From Delphinus delphis (taxonomy: Eukaryota > Chordata > Mammalia > Artiodactyla > Delphinidae), in contig NC_082694.2 in assembly GCF_949987515.2 (NCBI RefSeq), positions 62,680,080-62,744,079 of the forward strand: a DNA stretch of 64,000 nt, given 5' to 3'. Shown here piece after piece: positions 12,346 through 24,130 of the stretch (position 1 is the first letter of the stretch; every line of letters begins with the position of its first letter). The position numbers and the translations under genes were made by a program. Under the pieces are notes generated by a model, which was not told the origin of the DNA, ran no database searches, and saw nothing but the letters and a program-made list of their open reading frames with translations.

Positions 12346-13383
12346 AAAAATGTCTCTGCCCACTTTTTTCTCTCTGACCATTTTCATTTGGACTCTTTCA
12401 CCATATCTTTTGCCATATTTTATATCCTTTGCTCCCTTTTGATAGTTCGTGTAACCTTTTCTCATCTTCTAAGCCATATGCTCTTTTTCCTCTTGTAGGT
12501 CCTGAATTCATATCTATTGTCATTTTCTCTGGCTCTCTACTTCTAAACTTTTCTTCCTTCTTCTACTAATTTTCTTGTAAGGAATTAGGTAGAAACAAGA
12601 GTTGATGTTGGGTCAAGAAAGGGAATTTGAGGGAGTTAAAAATGTTAATTTTTCTTAATACCAATTTCCCAGGACTATGGACCAACTTAAGTCATCTTTG
12701 CAGTTTTTTATTAGATAGCCTAAGTAATTGCCTGGAATCTCTGGAATAAAAAAAAACTCAAAAAACAAACAAACAAAAAAACCCTAATGTACCTGGAGAA
12801 TGAAACTTTCTGACACAGACATGAAGCCAAAGCTTATTTATTTATGTACAGATCATTGGAAACAATTATCTCCGTACCTCAGCAGTGAGCTAGTTCAGTG
12901 ACTATGACTTATTCAGGAAGTTTTCATGCTTTGTTAACAACTCATTAGCACAATTACCGGTTCATTAGTTCTGACTTTGAAAAATACTTCCTTAAAACTC
13001 ACTATTGTTCAAAAGGCTTGTAATCACAATAAGATATTTGAAAGTTGTCAGATTAGGACATAACCCATCCAAATCTGGCATTGTGGGGAACATGTTTATA
13101 GAGATGTTTCTATATAAGAATAACTTTAACACATCCTCAAAATGATCACAGGTAAGACTACATATTCAAATAGGAATGTTATAATGGCTTAATATTTTTT
13201 TCTTTTCTTTCCTGAACTGTTCCAGCTCAATTCTCATTCTTTGCTTTTGTTGTTGTTGATGATGATGGATAATAATGATATAAGCTCCTTGATCTCCTTT
13301 AATTTAAGATACATATTTAAAATAATTCTTTTCAAATGATGATTCTTTATCTGTCATTGGCCTTTCATGTTACTGCTTTCTTC
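12346..13383. other. unassigned intergenic DNA
   Basis: AT-rich sequence with a short A/CAAA tract near 12750-12780. No gene or repeat can be named. Confidence 0.4.
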
Positions 13384-13435
13384 TTCTCCTTCTCTTTCTC
13401 CTTCTTCTTCTTCTTCTTCTCCTCCTCCTCCTCTT
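13380..13435. repeat. (TTC)n(TCC)n trinucleotide microsatellite
   Basis: TTC repeats pass into TCC repeats. The open frame across it translates as poly-Phe/Ser and is not a gene. Confidence 0.9.
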
Positions 13436-13903
13436 ACTTGTTCAGCATAGGCATCCTTGCAGAACAATATTATACATGCATAGTATTCATGTTAGTTTCT
13501 TTTTGTACACTGCTCTTCTTCAAAGTAGAATCAGGGCTATTCAGTCCAGACAACAAACAACAGTAAGCCCACCAAAATAGTTAACTGTTGAATGCTTGAG
13601 ACATTGAGGGGAAGTTAGACATAGTAGATTTTCTATACGTGGATATTAATTAAATAACTAATTATTTAAAATCAGCAATTTGGCAAACCTTTTAGGGTCA
13701 TTGTGTCCTAGTGATTGAACCACACTGGCACAGTCTCTTCTTCTTTATTTTGCACTCCAAGAATGATTTCCATATATTATCAGTGATATTAAGAAACTGG
13801 GAATGAACTCACATGGGATCAAGCTACATTCATCCAGCAAGAAGCAAGTTCTGTTAAATATCATCACTGGTAAATAATTAAGAATATCTTACTAAAATTA
13901 TTA

Positions 13904-14053
13904 CTGATAATATCTTTTTTATTTTTATTTTTTGGCCATGCCACGTGGCTTGCAGGATCTTAGTTCCCCTACCAAGGATTGAACCCAGACCCTCAGCAGT
14001 GAAAGCGTGGAGTCTTAACCACTGGACCACCAGGGTATTCCTGATAATATCTT
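13904..14053 (-). mobile_element. CHR-type tRNA-derived SINE (antisense) with 13-bp target-site duplication
   Basis: The body at 13917-14040 is the complement of the cetartiodactyl CHR SINE: 'ccactggaccaccagggtat' at the right is the tRNA-like head, and the left ends in the T-rich complement of the A tail. The 13-bp direct repeat 'ctgataatatctt' lies at 13904-13916 and 14041-14053 without a mismatch. That is the mark of L1-driven target-primed insertion. Confidence 0.85.
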
Positions 14054-14119
14054 GATTATATGTTTCTTATTTATATTTTCAAATTGCTCTTATGATTTCG
14101 ATATTTGATTTAATACTGC

Positions 14120-14225
14120 TCTAAGGCAGATAAGGATAGTGTATTGTTGTCATTTACAAACCAGGAAATAGAGCCAAGCAGTGTTTAAGTGACTTACACA
14201 AGGTCACAGAACTGGTGGCCAAAAT
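14120..14225 (+). repeat. MIR SINE relic
   Basis: Contains 'acaaaccaggaaatagagcc', then 'gtgacttacacaaggtcaca', then 'gaactggtgg', following the MIR core in sense orientation. Confidence 0.6.
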
Positions 14226-15425
14226 ATTCATTTAGTATATTCTTTTAGAGAATAATTAATAACAATCCATAAATAGAAATGACTTTTCTTTGTATTTTTC
14301 TCCCAAGGACCTATTAGTTACTAGAGAAGTGATGAAATATTGGAAGAGTAATTAGAAAAATACTGTGGAAATACTCAGTATTTGAAATTACATTAGTATA
14401 TTCTTTTTAAAAAATCATTTGTGGAGCCTACTTGATAAATCTGTATCTAGACAACTTTAGTAATAATAGTTAAGAAATCACATTATGCATTATCATGTAC
14501 AGGGAGAAGATACCTGATCAAAATTCAATAAAGAACTACATAAAAAACAAATAATACAGTTAAATAATTAACACAGATAATTAAATATTGCAATATTTTA
14601 TATAAGATATTTTATTCTATGGTTTTATGTGTCACTAACAAAAATACTTATATTGCTTCTCTAAGGAAAATTTTTATACTTTACCTATTTTGTTGATTTG
14701 TTGCTATGTTCTGTTTTTTATAGATGGTATTACATGTACCCTTATTAACTTCAACAATTGTTTCCAGCTTGGCTAGCTACTCTAATTGCAAAACAAACTT
14801 TTCATCTTACTTTGATACTATCTAGTTTCTCATCAGTAGGGAGAAATTTGCATAAAAATATACTACTCATGTAAATGCTTCCAAATTATTGCAAGGGAAA
14901 AACAGACCACTGAATCAGTATTGAGCTCATTTGAAGAAAGATGCTATGTAAGTACAAAATACTATCATTTTGTCTGACAAATCCCATTAGTTCATTATGA
15001 AGTATAACATTCAATTATCTATGACGTGCAACAGAAATGAGATGCTTTGTTTGGTCCTCCTAAAGTGTTATTCTGAAATTGCTTTTTAAATTTATCTGGC
15101 ACTACACTTTTGTTATTAAAGAATGAATGGACTTCACTTAATTCAGATAATTCATTGCTTCTCTTCAGGATAAGCCAATTGAAATGGCAACTTCCTTGAA
15201 CATACTTCTGTGGTTCTGTAAAGATTGCAGTCATGATAAAAGTCAGGGATCATGGTATGTTTTACATGAAATAATATGTTATTATTAATAAGTGAACTAT
15301 GAAAAATTAAGGATATATGGATGTATATTGTAATTTCTGAGGGAATCTTTTTTTTTTAATGGGGAAAAACCCAATAGCTAAACCCCCTCAAGAAAATTAA
15401 AATAGAATTCTAAAAAACAGCAAAT
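14226..15425. other. unassigned AT-rich intergenic DNA
   Basis: I see no gene and no repeat that I can name. Confidence 0.4.
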
Positions 15426-15429
15426 ATTA

Positions 15430-16480
15430 AAAAGAAAAAGAGGCAGGGCATAAGGAACAGAAAATAGAGAGGGTGAGTAGAAAACATAAATCATAGACAA
15501 ATCTAAACATATTAATAACTACATTAAATGTTAGTGGACGAATCTCACCAATTAAAAAGGTGTCAGAATAGATCACTTTAAAAAAAGAACAATCTCTGTG
15601 TTGTTCACAAACACATGTGAGTTGAAGATAAATGGACAGAAAATATGCCAAGCAAAGATTAAACAAAAGAAGCCTGAGGCAGTTATATTAGTATCCCTCA
15701 TGAAAATAGATTTTTTAAATCCTTATGAAATTATTAGCAAATTAAATCCAATGATCTAAAAAAAATAATACATCATAACCAAATGGAATTTTACCCAAGA
15801 ATGCAAGAATGCTTTAGTATCCAAAAATCAATAGATGTAATAAATCATATTAATAGAATAAAGGAGAAAAAATCTAAGATAATTTTAATTGATGTAGAAT
15901 AAACACTTGGAAAAGTTCAACACCCTTTCATGGTAAAAACTACCATGAACTAGGAGCTGGAAGTGAGCTTTCACAACCTGATTAAAGGCATCTGCAAAAA
16001 ACCTACAGAATGTTCAATTCTGAAAACCTCTATGCTTTCAACCTATGATAAGGAACAAGCAAGGATAAACCTTCTCACCACTTTTATTTAACATCATACT
16101 GAAGGTTCTAACAAATCCAGTAAGAAAAATAAATAAAAGGCATACAAAATGGAAAAGAACAAGTAAAACTCTTATTATAGATGAATAACCATGAATGTGT
16201 AGAAAATGCTAAGAAATTCAAACAAAAGCTATTAGAACAAATAAATGAATTTAGCAAGGTTTTGGAATGTAATGCCAACATACAAAAACTATTTTTATTT
16301 CTTTGTACTAGGAACAATTAGAAAATTTAAATTAAGTTTCACAGTAACATTAAAAAAGAAACAAATTTACTAAAAAAATTAACCAGGAGTTGAGAGCTGA
16401 AGTTGAAAACTACAAAACATTGCAAAGGGAAATTAAGTAAAACAAATAAATGGGATGAGGCCCCATTTTCATCTACTGGA
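15430..16480 (+). mobile_element. ancient L1 (L1M-age) ORF2 relic
   Basis: Scattered words keep the order of mammalian L1 ORF2: 'tctaaacatattaataacta' with 'attaaatgttagtggacg' (endonuclease start), 'cacatgtgagttgaagataa', 'ccaagaatgcaagaatgctt', 'aatcaatagatgtaataaat', 'attttaattgatgtagaata' (the ID-AE reverse transcriptase motif region), and 'cttctcaccacttttattta' (the PLSPLLF region). Stops and indels are frequent and large internal parts are missing. It is a molecular fossil, much older than the L1s at 4.7 or 39 kb. Confidence 0.7.
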
Positions 16481-17768
16481 AGACTCATTGCTATTAAGAT
16501 TAAAATACTCCTCAAATTGACTTATAGATACAATTCACTCTAAACCTCAGGACATTTAGAGAGCCTATTCTTGAGGCCATCTCAGAATTCCTCCCAATCA
16601 TCCACATTTAGACATGGAGCTGCCCTACAGTAGAATGAGACTTTGAGGGTAGCAGCGGCTCTGGTGTCCTCTGAATTACTAATAAAAGACTCTGAAAGAA
16701 GTAACAACCATTTTTATTCCTTGGCTAATCCTCATTTGAGCATCCGTAAGTAGTTATAGTAATTATAAGAAATATTTGAATAGCCCTTCCTAATTTACAG
16801 ATTATATATATGCGCATTATTTTATTTGTTGGCTGTATATGCCACATGCCATGATTCTACTGTTCCGAGTATTCTCCCTGGAACTCTGCAAAGATGTAGC
16901 CTATCTGTACTAAGGCACATGGTGGAAGAATATAAAAATATATGAAAGCATAAGAATTGTCAAGAAAAGTATTTCTTTTTCATTTATTATTTCAGCAATA
17001 GGCTCTGTGCTAAGAATAGTGATGGACGAAACATGATTTATTCCTTCTTCTCAAGGAAGTCATAGTCTTAATAGAGAAACCAACATAATTCAAATAACAC
17101 TAATAAACGTATAATTACTAAATAAATAACCTTTCTAAAGGAGTTGAAATAGAATAGTAAAAGAAGGTTTCTCTGGGAAAATAAAACTCTCTCTGATATT
17201 TAAAGATGACTAGAAGTTAATCAGACATAGAAGAGAGGGAAGTATAATCTGGCCAGAGAGAACATGTGCAAAAGTCCTGTGGCAAAAGTGTTCAACACAG
17301 TTTTATGAAGTTGACAGAAGGTCACAGTAGCTAAAGCATGGTGAAACAGAGGAGCATAGGTAAAAATAAGACTTAATAAAAATTCAGACAAGAATTTATA
17401 GTATATACTAAGTTCCCCCCCCCCTTTATCCTGGCATGCTGGTAAATCATTAAAGATTTTAAATATGGGAAGCATTTGACTGGAGTTGTGTTTCAGAAAA
17501 AATCAATTCTAGTGGGTTGTAGAGATGGAAATTGATTGGAAGAGAAATAGATAGAGGTATAGAACTATAAGAGGTATTGCATTAAACCAGTAATATTTGC
17601 ACATAGCAGTACTGGAAAGGAGAGAAGAGCTAGTCTAGAGACAGTTAGAAACGGTCAAGCCAAGAGATAGTTAAGAAATTAGAAAACAGAATTAATGGGA
17701 ATCAATGTAGGTTGGATTTGAGATGTGAGAGAGACAGAAAATGATGAGAGGCTCCAAACTGAGATGAA
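16481..17768. other. mostly unassigned; possible ancient repeat at 17150-17520
   Basis: Phrases such as 'agagaacatgtgcaaaagtc', 'ctgtggcaaaag' and 'catttgactggagttgtg' resemble a common ancient mammalian interspersed repeat whose name I cannot fix. No gene can be supported. A poly-C run lies at 17416-17425. Confidence 0.35.
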
Positions 17769-17811
17769 GGAACGTTTCTCAAAATAATCATGGAAGGTTT
17801 CTCAAAATGAT
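17769..17811. repeat. short tandem duplication at a chimera junction
   Basis: 'ggaacgtttctcaaaataat' is followed directly by 'ggaaggtttctcaaaatgat', a two-copy unit of about 23 bp. A third related copy ('aggtttctaaaataatca', 18545-18562) sits at the other side of the L1/SINE insert. Confidence 0.7.
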
Positions 17812-18543
17812 CCCCTGCATCAGCAGGCGGACCCTCAACCACTGCGCCACCAGGGAAGCCCTGTTGGAAGATTTTTAATCACAGTTTCAATTTCATTACT
17901 TGTGATTGGTCTGTTCATATTTTCCATTTCTTCGTGGTTCTGTCTTGGAAGGTTATACCTTTCTAAGAATTTGTCCATTTCTTCCAGGTTGTCCATTTTA
18001 TTGGCAGAGAGTTGCTTGTAGTGTTCTCTTATGATGCTTTGTATCTCTATGGTGTCCATTTTAACTTCTCCTTTTTCACTTCTAATTTTATTGATTTGAG
18101 TCCTCTCCCTCTTTTTCTTGATGAGTCTGGCTAAAGTTTTATCAATTTTGTTTATCTTCTCAAAGAACCAGGTTTTAGTTTTATTGATCTGTGCTTTTGT
18201 TTTCTTTGTTTCTATTTATTTTTGCTCTGATCTTTATGATTTCTTTCCTTCTACTAACTTTGGGTTTTGTTTGTTCTTCTTTCTCTAGTTCTTTAGGTGT
18301 ATGGTTAGATTTTTTATTTGGGATTTTTCTTGTTTCTTGAGGTAGGCTTGTATTGCTATAAACTTCCCTCTTAGAATTGCTTTTGCTGCATCCCATAGGT
18401 CTTAGATCATTGTGTTTTTGTTGTAATTTCTCTCTAGGTCATTTTTGATTTCCTCTTTGATTTCTTCAGTGATCTCTTGGTTATTTAGTAACGTATTGTT
18501 TAGCCTTCATGTGTTTGTGTTTTTTACGTGATTTCACTTAAAT
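17812..18543 (-). mobile_element. L1 ORF2 fragment fused to a SINE head
   Basis: On the minus strand, 18525 down to 17862 is L1 ORF2 between the endonuclease and the reverse transcriptase, equal to about 42674-42004 in the full-length L1, and diverged with stops. At 17861 it passes without a gap into the first 50 bases of a CHR SINE (complement 'cactgcgccaccagggaagc'). The SINE stops at 17812 after its 'gatgcagggg'. Neither part has a 3' end or a poly(A). Imperfect direct repeats flank the whole piece. It could be a SINE that landed in an L1 followed by a deletion, or a fragment captured during break repair. Confidence 0.75.
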
Positions 18544-18544
18544 G

Positions 18545-18790
18545 AGGTTTCTAAAATAATCAAATTCATGGAATTGAAGAGTAGAATGAATGTTGCCAGG
18601 GGTTGGGGAAGGGGAAATGAGGAATTACTAGTCAATGGGCATCAAGTTTCAGTTAATCAAGGTGAATAAGTCCTAGAGATCTGCTGTACAATATACTACC
18701 TATAGTCAAAAATACTGCATTGTACACTTAAAGAGTTTTAGGAGGCTAGTTCTTGTTAAATGTTTTTACCACAATAAAATAAAAGACATT
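18545..18790 (+). mobile_element. ancient L1M-type 3' end
   Basis: Follows the pattern seen at old L1 3' ends: 'aatgttgccaggggttgggg', 'atcaagtttcagttaatcaa', 'tgcattgtacacttaaagag', and a terminal 'accacaataaaataaaag'. No coding sequence. Confidence 0.6.
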
Positions 18791-19830
18791 CATCTAGTAC
18801 CAGCACAGACAGTAGAAAATTAAAACCCTGTTCTTATGCTGGTAGGAAGTAAAGTTTACGCTTTCCTTCACTCAAAAATATGATCAAAGACTTTCATCCA
18901 TAGTATGAAAGGAAGTGACATGTGCCTTCTTTAAGCAGTGTAGATTTTATAATTTATGTCTTAAGGAAAATAGATGTCACAAGTATAAGATTATCTGGAT
19001 AATAAACAAATAAAGAAATCTTGTTTACTCTAGTTTGGCTAGACCAATGATGAAAGGATAAATATATTGATGACTGATTAGTCAACAAGATGATATTGCC
19101 TTGGCTAAGCTCAGGGTCTGATTACACTTTTCTACACTCCGATTTTCTATGTGTTGGTGTATATACATTATCAATTTCTCAGTCAACCCTGTTCTGGTAC
19201 AACAGCAGCACAATGATTTTTCTAAATGATTTCATTGATTTATTTCGACAAAGAATGACTTTTTAACTCAAATTCAATTCTTGGTTTCTGAAATCTTCAC
19301 ATCAAAGTAAAAAATGCAGAGGAAAGGGAAATAAGCTTCCCATAGAGAAAAAAATGAAGAACAGTTCGCATTCATTTACCCAAATGCCATATGCTCTGCA
19401 GATTTGGTCTGCAATCTGGAGCTGTGGGCTATAATGGCTCCTGCTGGGTAAAACATCCGTTAAGAACAGACATTTGTTGGTGTGCAACTGAGGAATGCAG
19501 ACACTTGGCACTCACAGATCATAGTCTGAAATAACAGTGAACGTGTCTCAGCAGAAAAAAAATATATATCTTGACAACTTTTCAGCATTATGCAAAAAGT
19601 AGTTCTAGCCTTTGGAATTAAGTTATCCTTAAGGAGAGTCCAAGTAATTTTCTTTTTCCTGAGCACCCCCCTCTGCCTTTCTCTCTCCTGGACTTCATTT
19701 TTTATAAGAATGCTCTCATTTTGTGATTATGTATGTACAGAAAGAAGTTAGAAAATTCATTCATCCTATAAAATTAAAAATAAATTGCTGTCTAATCATT
19801 CACACCCAAGACCTCCTATTACCTAAATTC
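18791..19830. other. unassigned intergenic DNA
   Basis: No gene or nameable repeat. Confidence 0.4.
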
Positions 19831-19832
19831 TT

Positions 19833-19834
<2 letters not shown>

Positions 19835-19878
<44 letters not shown>
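19835..19878. repeat. (TA)n microsatellite
   Basis: About 22 uninterrupted TA units. Confidence 0.95.
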
Positions 19879-19883
<5 letters not shown>

Positions 19884-21944
19884 TATTTTTATATGTGAGG
19901 TTTAAAGAAATTTCTGTAGCACTTTATTTCTATGCTCAGGAGACTTGGCTCTGTGTGTCAATGATTACTGTGAGTTTTTGGAAGGGTGGTGGTAGATGAG
20001 GACTCCTCCACATCATAAAATGAATACTCATGGAATATCAAAATGCATTAAAGTCTTACTCTTTTTTTGATTAAGGTTTTTATGGTTATATGAAAATATA
20101 TTATGAGAATTGTTAGTCACACATAAAATACTTGTTATGGACAACTGGTTCTCAAGGTGTGGCCCCTTTCAATGGTTCACAAAGCTAAAAGTACTTTCAT
20201 AATGATATTAAAACATTATTTTCACTCTTATTCTCTCACAAATTTACAGTGGAGTTTTTCCGAAGCTACATGATGTGTGATGTTGTAACAGATTAAATGC
20301 AAAAGTTTGCACTTCCACTCTTTCCTGTCTTCCCTCCCCTATTTTCTCCTTCTCATTTCATTCAGCGTAAGAGTATTGCTTACTTCAGGTTCATCTTAGA
20401 TTCCAGAGAGCTAATGGTATCCAAGTGGGTGCAAAGATATTTAGCATTTCTTTGGATTGGTTCTTTAACTCTGATTCCAAGATAATATAGGGATCAGGAG
20501 CTCTGGAAAGGAACTCTTTCTAGGAATGATGCATATCCTGAAGTTAGAGATCTCTTATGTTCTGATTCTCAGAAACCTCAGCATATGGTTTTAAGTGCAG
20601 GAGAACAAGATACCCTAATGGAAAACATAGCACAATATGCTGTTATTAACTTCTGGTGTTTCATAACAGTTTCTTATCAAAATGGTTTTTAAACAATCTT
20701 GGCCTCAAACACAAATGCAAGAAGTCAAATTGTGATAGAGACTAGTAGAGTCATAAATATGAGAAATTGGTGAAATTGGTGAAATTATTTTCCCTGAATT
20801 ATATTCAGGGAAAACTGTCAGAACAGATCTCTAGGTAGCACTGGGGCAACAAGGGGGAGGGGTAGAAAAATGGAAAGGGGGCATAAGACAATTTAAAATA
20901 AACACCATTCTGCTTAGTTCCTATTCCTACCTCCTCACATGAGTTTACATAGGTTTACACAAGTTTAAATGGTTATAAAATTGTATGTAAGATCTAATAA
21001 AGGATAATCTGGAGAAATTTATTTATAAATTTATAATCTGAGTTAACCATTAACATATTATAGGACGTTGTGCTAATAATCTATCCTCTTTAGACTTCAG
21101 TATTCTCCTTGAAATAAGGATGAAACTATTTGCTCTGACTAGTTCATAGAACAGTTTTACGCACCAAATTAGAAATATCAAAGTGTTGCCTATGCCTTAG
21201 AGCACTGTATAAAGTAAGAGAGCATCATTACCTTCTTATTCACTTTTTGCCAGAAGTGCATTCCATATTTTATACCATTACCTTTTTGAATATTTCTTAC
21301 CAGAAGCTACATACACATTTACATTTAGTCTTTTGAGTTTTTATTTAAATCTTTATTTAGTGATTATAGGGTGCTTCAAAAGTCATAGAAATGGCAATTC
21401 TAATTTAAACAATAAAATATTTTATAGAGTGTCATTATTTCCACAGTATCACATTCTCTACCACAAATTTAAGGGTTTTTCCTGATGGGTGTTAAGGTGA
21501 ATTACTCACATGGTTTAAATATTTTTAAATGCATTTATTGAGGCATTTCTCACAATGAAGAGTGCAAATTTTAAGTAAATCTGATCTTCCATATATATTC
21601 ATCTATGTAATAACCATGCAGATCAAGATTTAGAACTGAGGGGACAGAAGGCTCCTTTCTGGCCCCTCCCAACCAGTAGTCTCAAAGATACAAACTATTT
21701 AATCTAGTTAATGAAAGATAATGTTTTTAAATATCAAATTTATTTATGATTAAAAATGAGACGTATTTATGTGCATCAGATTCCCTGATGAAAAATTGTG
21801 TGTGCCACATATGTTAATCAATAAAACCATCCATCAAGCACCTATACTTGGCACTTTTTTAGATGCAATCTGCAATTTTTTTTTGATGTGTGAATTTAGC
21901 TATCATTTATTCAGAAAGATATACAGAAAATAGCATAGACAAGG
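19879..21944. other. mostly unassigned; possible old DNA transposon at 20150-20310
   Basis: 'ctggttctcaaggtgtggcc' with 'ccgaagctacatgatgtgtg' further on resembles an old non-autonomous DNA transposon seen widely in mammals. I cannot assign a family and see no terminal repeats. The rest is AT-rich with no gene. Confidence 0.3.
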
Positions 21945-22988
21945 GAAATGTCCAAGATGGTGGAGTAAGAACACCCTGAGCTCACCAACTCCCACAGACA
22001 CACAAACATTACAACTATTTACAGAGCAACTATCAACATGAATGACTTGAAGATTAGCAGAAAAGATTTTCCACAACTAAAGGTGTAAAGAAAGAATAAC
22101 AATGAGATGGGTATGAGGAACAGAGACTTGGCATAGTCAAGACCCACACCCCTGGAGAGGTGACCCACAAGGAGGAAGGTAATTACAATTGCAGAAGTTC
22201 TCCTCAAAGAGTAAGAAGTCTGAAGCCCCACATTGGGCTTCCTGCCCAGGGGTCCTGCACTGGGAAGATGAGTCCCCTGAATATCTGGCTTTGAAAGCCA
22301 GCAGGGCTTGTGTGTAAGAAAGCCAGAGAGTTACAAGAAACAGAGACTTTGCTCTTAATGGGTGTGTGCATGATCTAACACGTCCTGACACCCAGCACAG
22401 AGGCTGTAATTTGAAAGGACACTGGGTGAGAATCACTTGCTGATCTCAGAAAGCCTTCCCAAGAGACAGGAGGCAACGGGGACTCCCCCTGGGGACACAG
22501 ATGCTGGTGGCAGCCATTTTGGGAGCTTTTTCTACCATGAGGACACTGGTGCTGGCAAGCACCATTTTGAAGTCCTCCTTCTAGTGTATTAGCGCCAGGA
22601 GCTTACCCCCCGTCAGTGGATTGGCACCAGTCCTGTGACCACCTGGGCCAAGCAGCCAGCCATGCAGAGACCCAGCCTCACACAGAGTTGGCGGGCACAA
22701 GCTCTGAGACCCCCAGCCACAACAACCAGCCACCCTGCGACTTGGCTCCTCCCACCAGCAAGCTGGCACCAGCCCAGGATCCCCTGGGTCATGCAGCCAG
22801 CTATAACAGGACAAGGCCCTACCCACCAGAGGACTGGCAGCCACCACACAAGGCAGGTCCTGGAAGCCAACAGGGAAGTGTGCTTCTGGGCTCCATAGGA
22901 TGTCTCCAACATAAGGCCACTTCTCCAAGATTGGGAAACATGATCAACCTACCTAATACATAGAAATAAACACAGAGGATTAGGCAAA
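21945..22988 (+). mobile_element. older L1 5'UTR
   Basis: Begins 'ggaaatgtccaagatggtgg', followed by 'gagctcaccaactcccacag', the start pattern of an L1 5'UTR from an older subfamily than those at 4.7 and 47.4 kb. It then runs through Gly/Pro-rich, moderately GC-rich sequence to the ORF1 start near 22989. The open frames of about 100-115 codons on both strands at 22580-22960 are GC-rich shadows with no known domain. Confidence 0.75.
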
Positions 22989-23864
22989 ATGAGGAGGCAG
23001 AGTAATGTTCCAAATGAAAGAATAAGACAAAACCTCAGAAAAATAACTAAGCTAAGTGCGGACAGGCAATCAACCTGACAAAGAGTTCAAGGTAATGAAC
23101 ATAAAGATGCTCACTGAACTCAGGACAAGAATGGATGAACACAGTGAGAAATTTAACAAAGAATTTAGAAACATAAAGTAGAAACAAACAGAGCTGAAGA
23201 ATACAGTAACTGGAATAAAAAATACACTAGAAAGGGATCAACAGTAGATTAGATGATATAGAGGAACAGATCAGTGAACTGAAAAACAGAGTGGTAGAAA
23301 TCATCCAAGCTGAACAGAAAAAAGAATTTGAAAAAATGAGGATACTTTTGAAAACCTCTGAGACAACAACAAGCTTACTAACATTTGCATTATAGGAGTT
23401 ACAGAAGGAGAAAAGAGAGGAAAAGGCACAGAGGACTTATTTGAAGAAATATCTGAAAACTTCCCTAACCTGGGAAAGGACATCCAAGACCAGGAAGCAC
23501 AGAATCCCAAACAAGATGAAACCAAAGAGGTCCACATCAGGACACATTACAATTAAAATGGCAAAAAATAAAGATAAAAAGTGAATATTGAAAGCAGAGA
23601 GGGAAAAGCAACAAGTTATATACAAGGCTACTCCCATAAGGTTATCAGCTGACTTTTCAGCAGAAACTCTACAGGCCAGAAGGCAGTGGCATGGTACATT
23701 TAAAGTGATAAAAGGGAAAAACCTATAACCAAGAATACTCTACCAGGCAAGGCTTTCGTTTAGATTTGATGACAAGATCAAAAGTCTTACAGAGAAGCAA
23801 AAGTTAAAAAAGTTCAGCACCAGCAAACCAGCCTTACAAGAAACATTTAAGGAACTTCTCTAAG
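22989..23864 (+). pseudogene. L1 ORF1p pseudogene (older subfamily)
   Basis: Starts 'atgaggaggcagagtaatgt'. It carries the ORF1 landmarks in order: a coiled-coil region (about 23080-23300), 'cattataggagttacagaag' (the 'IIGV' RRM motif), 'gcaacaagttatatacaagg', 'ttttcagcagaaactctaca' (the 'FSAETLQA' C-terminal motif), and an end at 'aacttctctaa' (about 23854-23864). Frameshifts and stops (for example tag near 23178 and taa near 23727) break the frame. The end with Leu-Leu-stop matches the ORF1 end in the other two L1s. Confidence 0.75.
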
Positions 23865-24130
23865 TGAAAAAGGAAAGGCCAAAATTAGAAATGTGAAAAT
23901 TATGAAAAGAAAAACTCTCATTGGTAAAGGCAAATATACAGTAAAGGTAGTAAACCATTCACGTACAAAGCTAGTAGGAAGGCTAAAGACAAAAGTAGTA
24001 AAATCATATGTATCCACAATAAACAGTTAAGGGATACACAAAACAATCAGATATAAAATATGATATCAAAAACAGTAATCATGAGGGGAGGAGAGTTAAG
24101 TATGCAGGGTTGTTAAAATGCATTTGAAAT
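23865..24130 (+). mobile_element. L1 inter-ORF spacer of older subfamily, then truncation
   Basis: 'gtaaaggcaaatatacagta', 'aaccattcacgtacaaagct' and 'gtgtccacaataaac'-like words follow the long spacer found between ORF1 and ORF2 in older mammalian L1s. ORF2 itself does not follow, so this copy too keeps its 5' part and lacks its 3' part. Confidence 0.6.

Noticed and set aside
13921..14040. Possible tRNA gene in the SINE head
   Set aside because: The tRNA-like part is a SINE promoter with an A-rich tail and target duplication; no tRNA cloverleaf can be supported.
21368..21480. Possible mariner-like end ('tagggtgcttcaaaagtcat')
   Set aside because: No matching inverted end or transposase sequence was found.
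22581..22963. 115-codon frames on both strands
   Set aside because: Part of an old L1 5'UTR; no conserved domain and mirrored on both strands.
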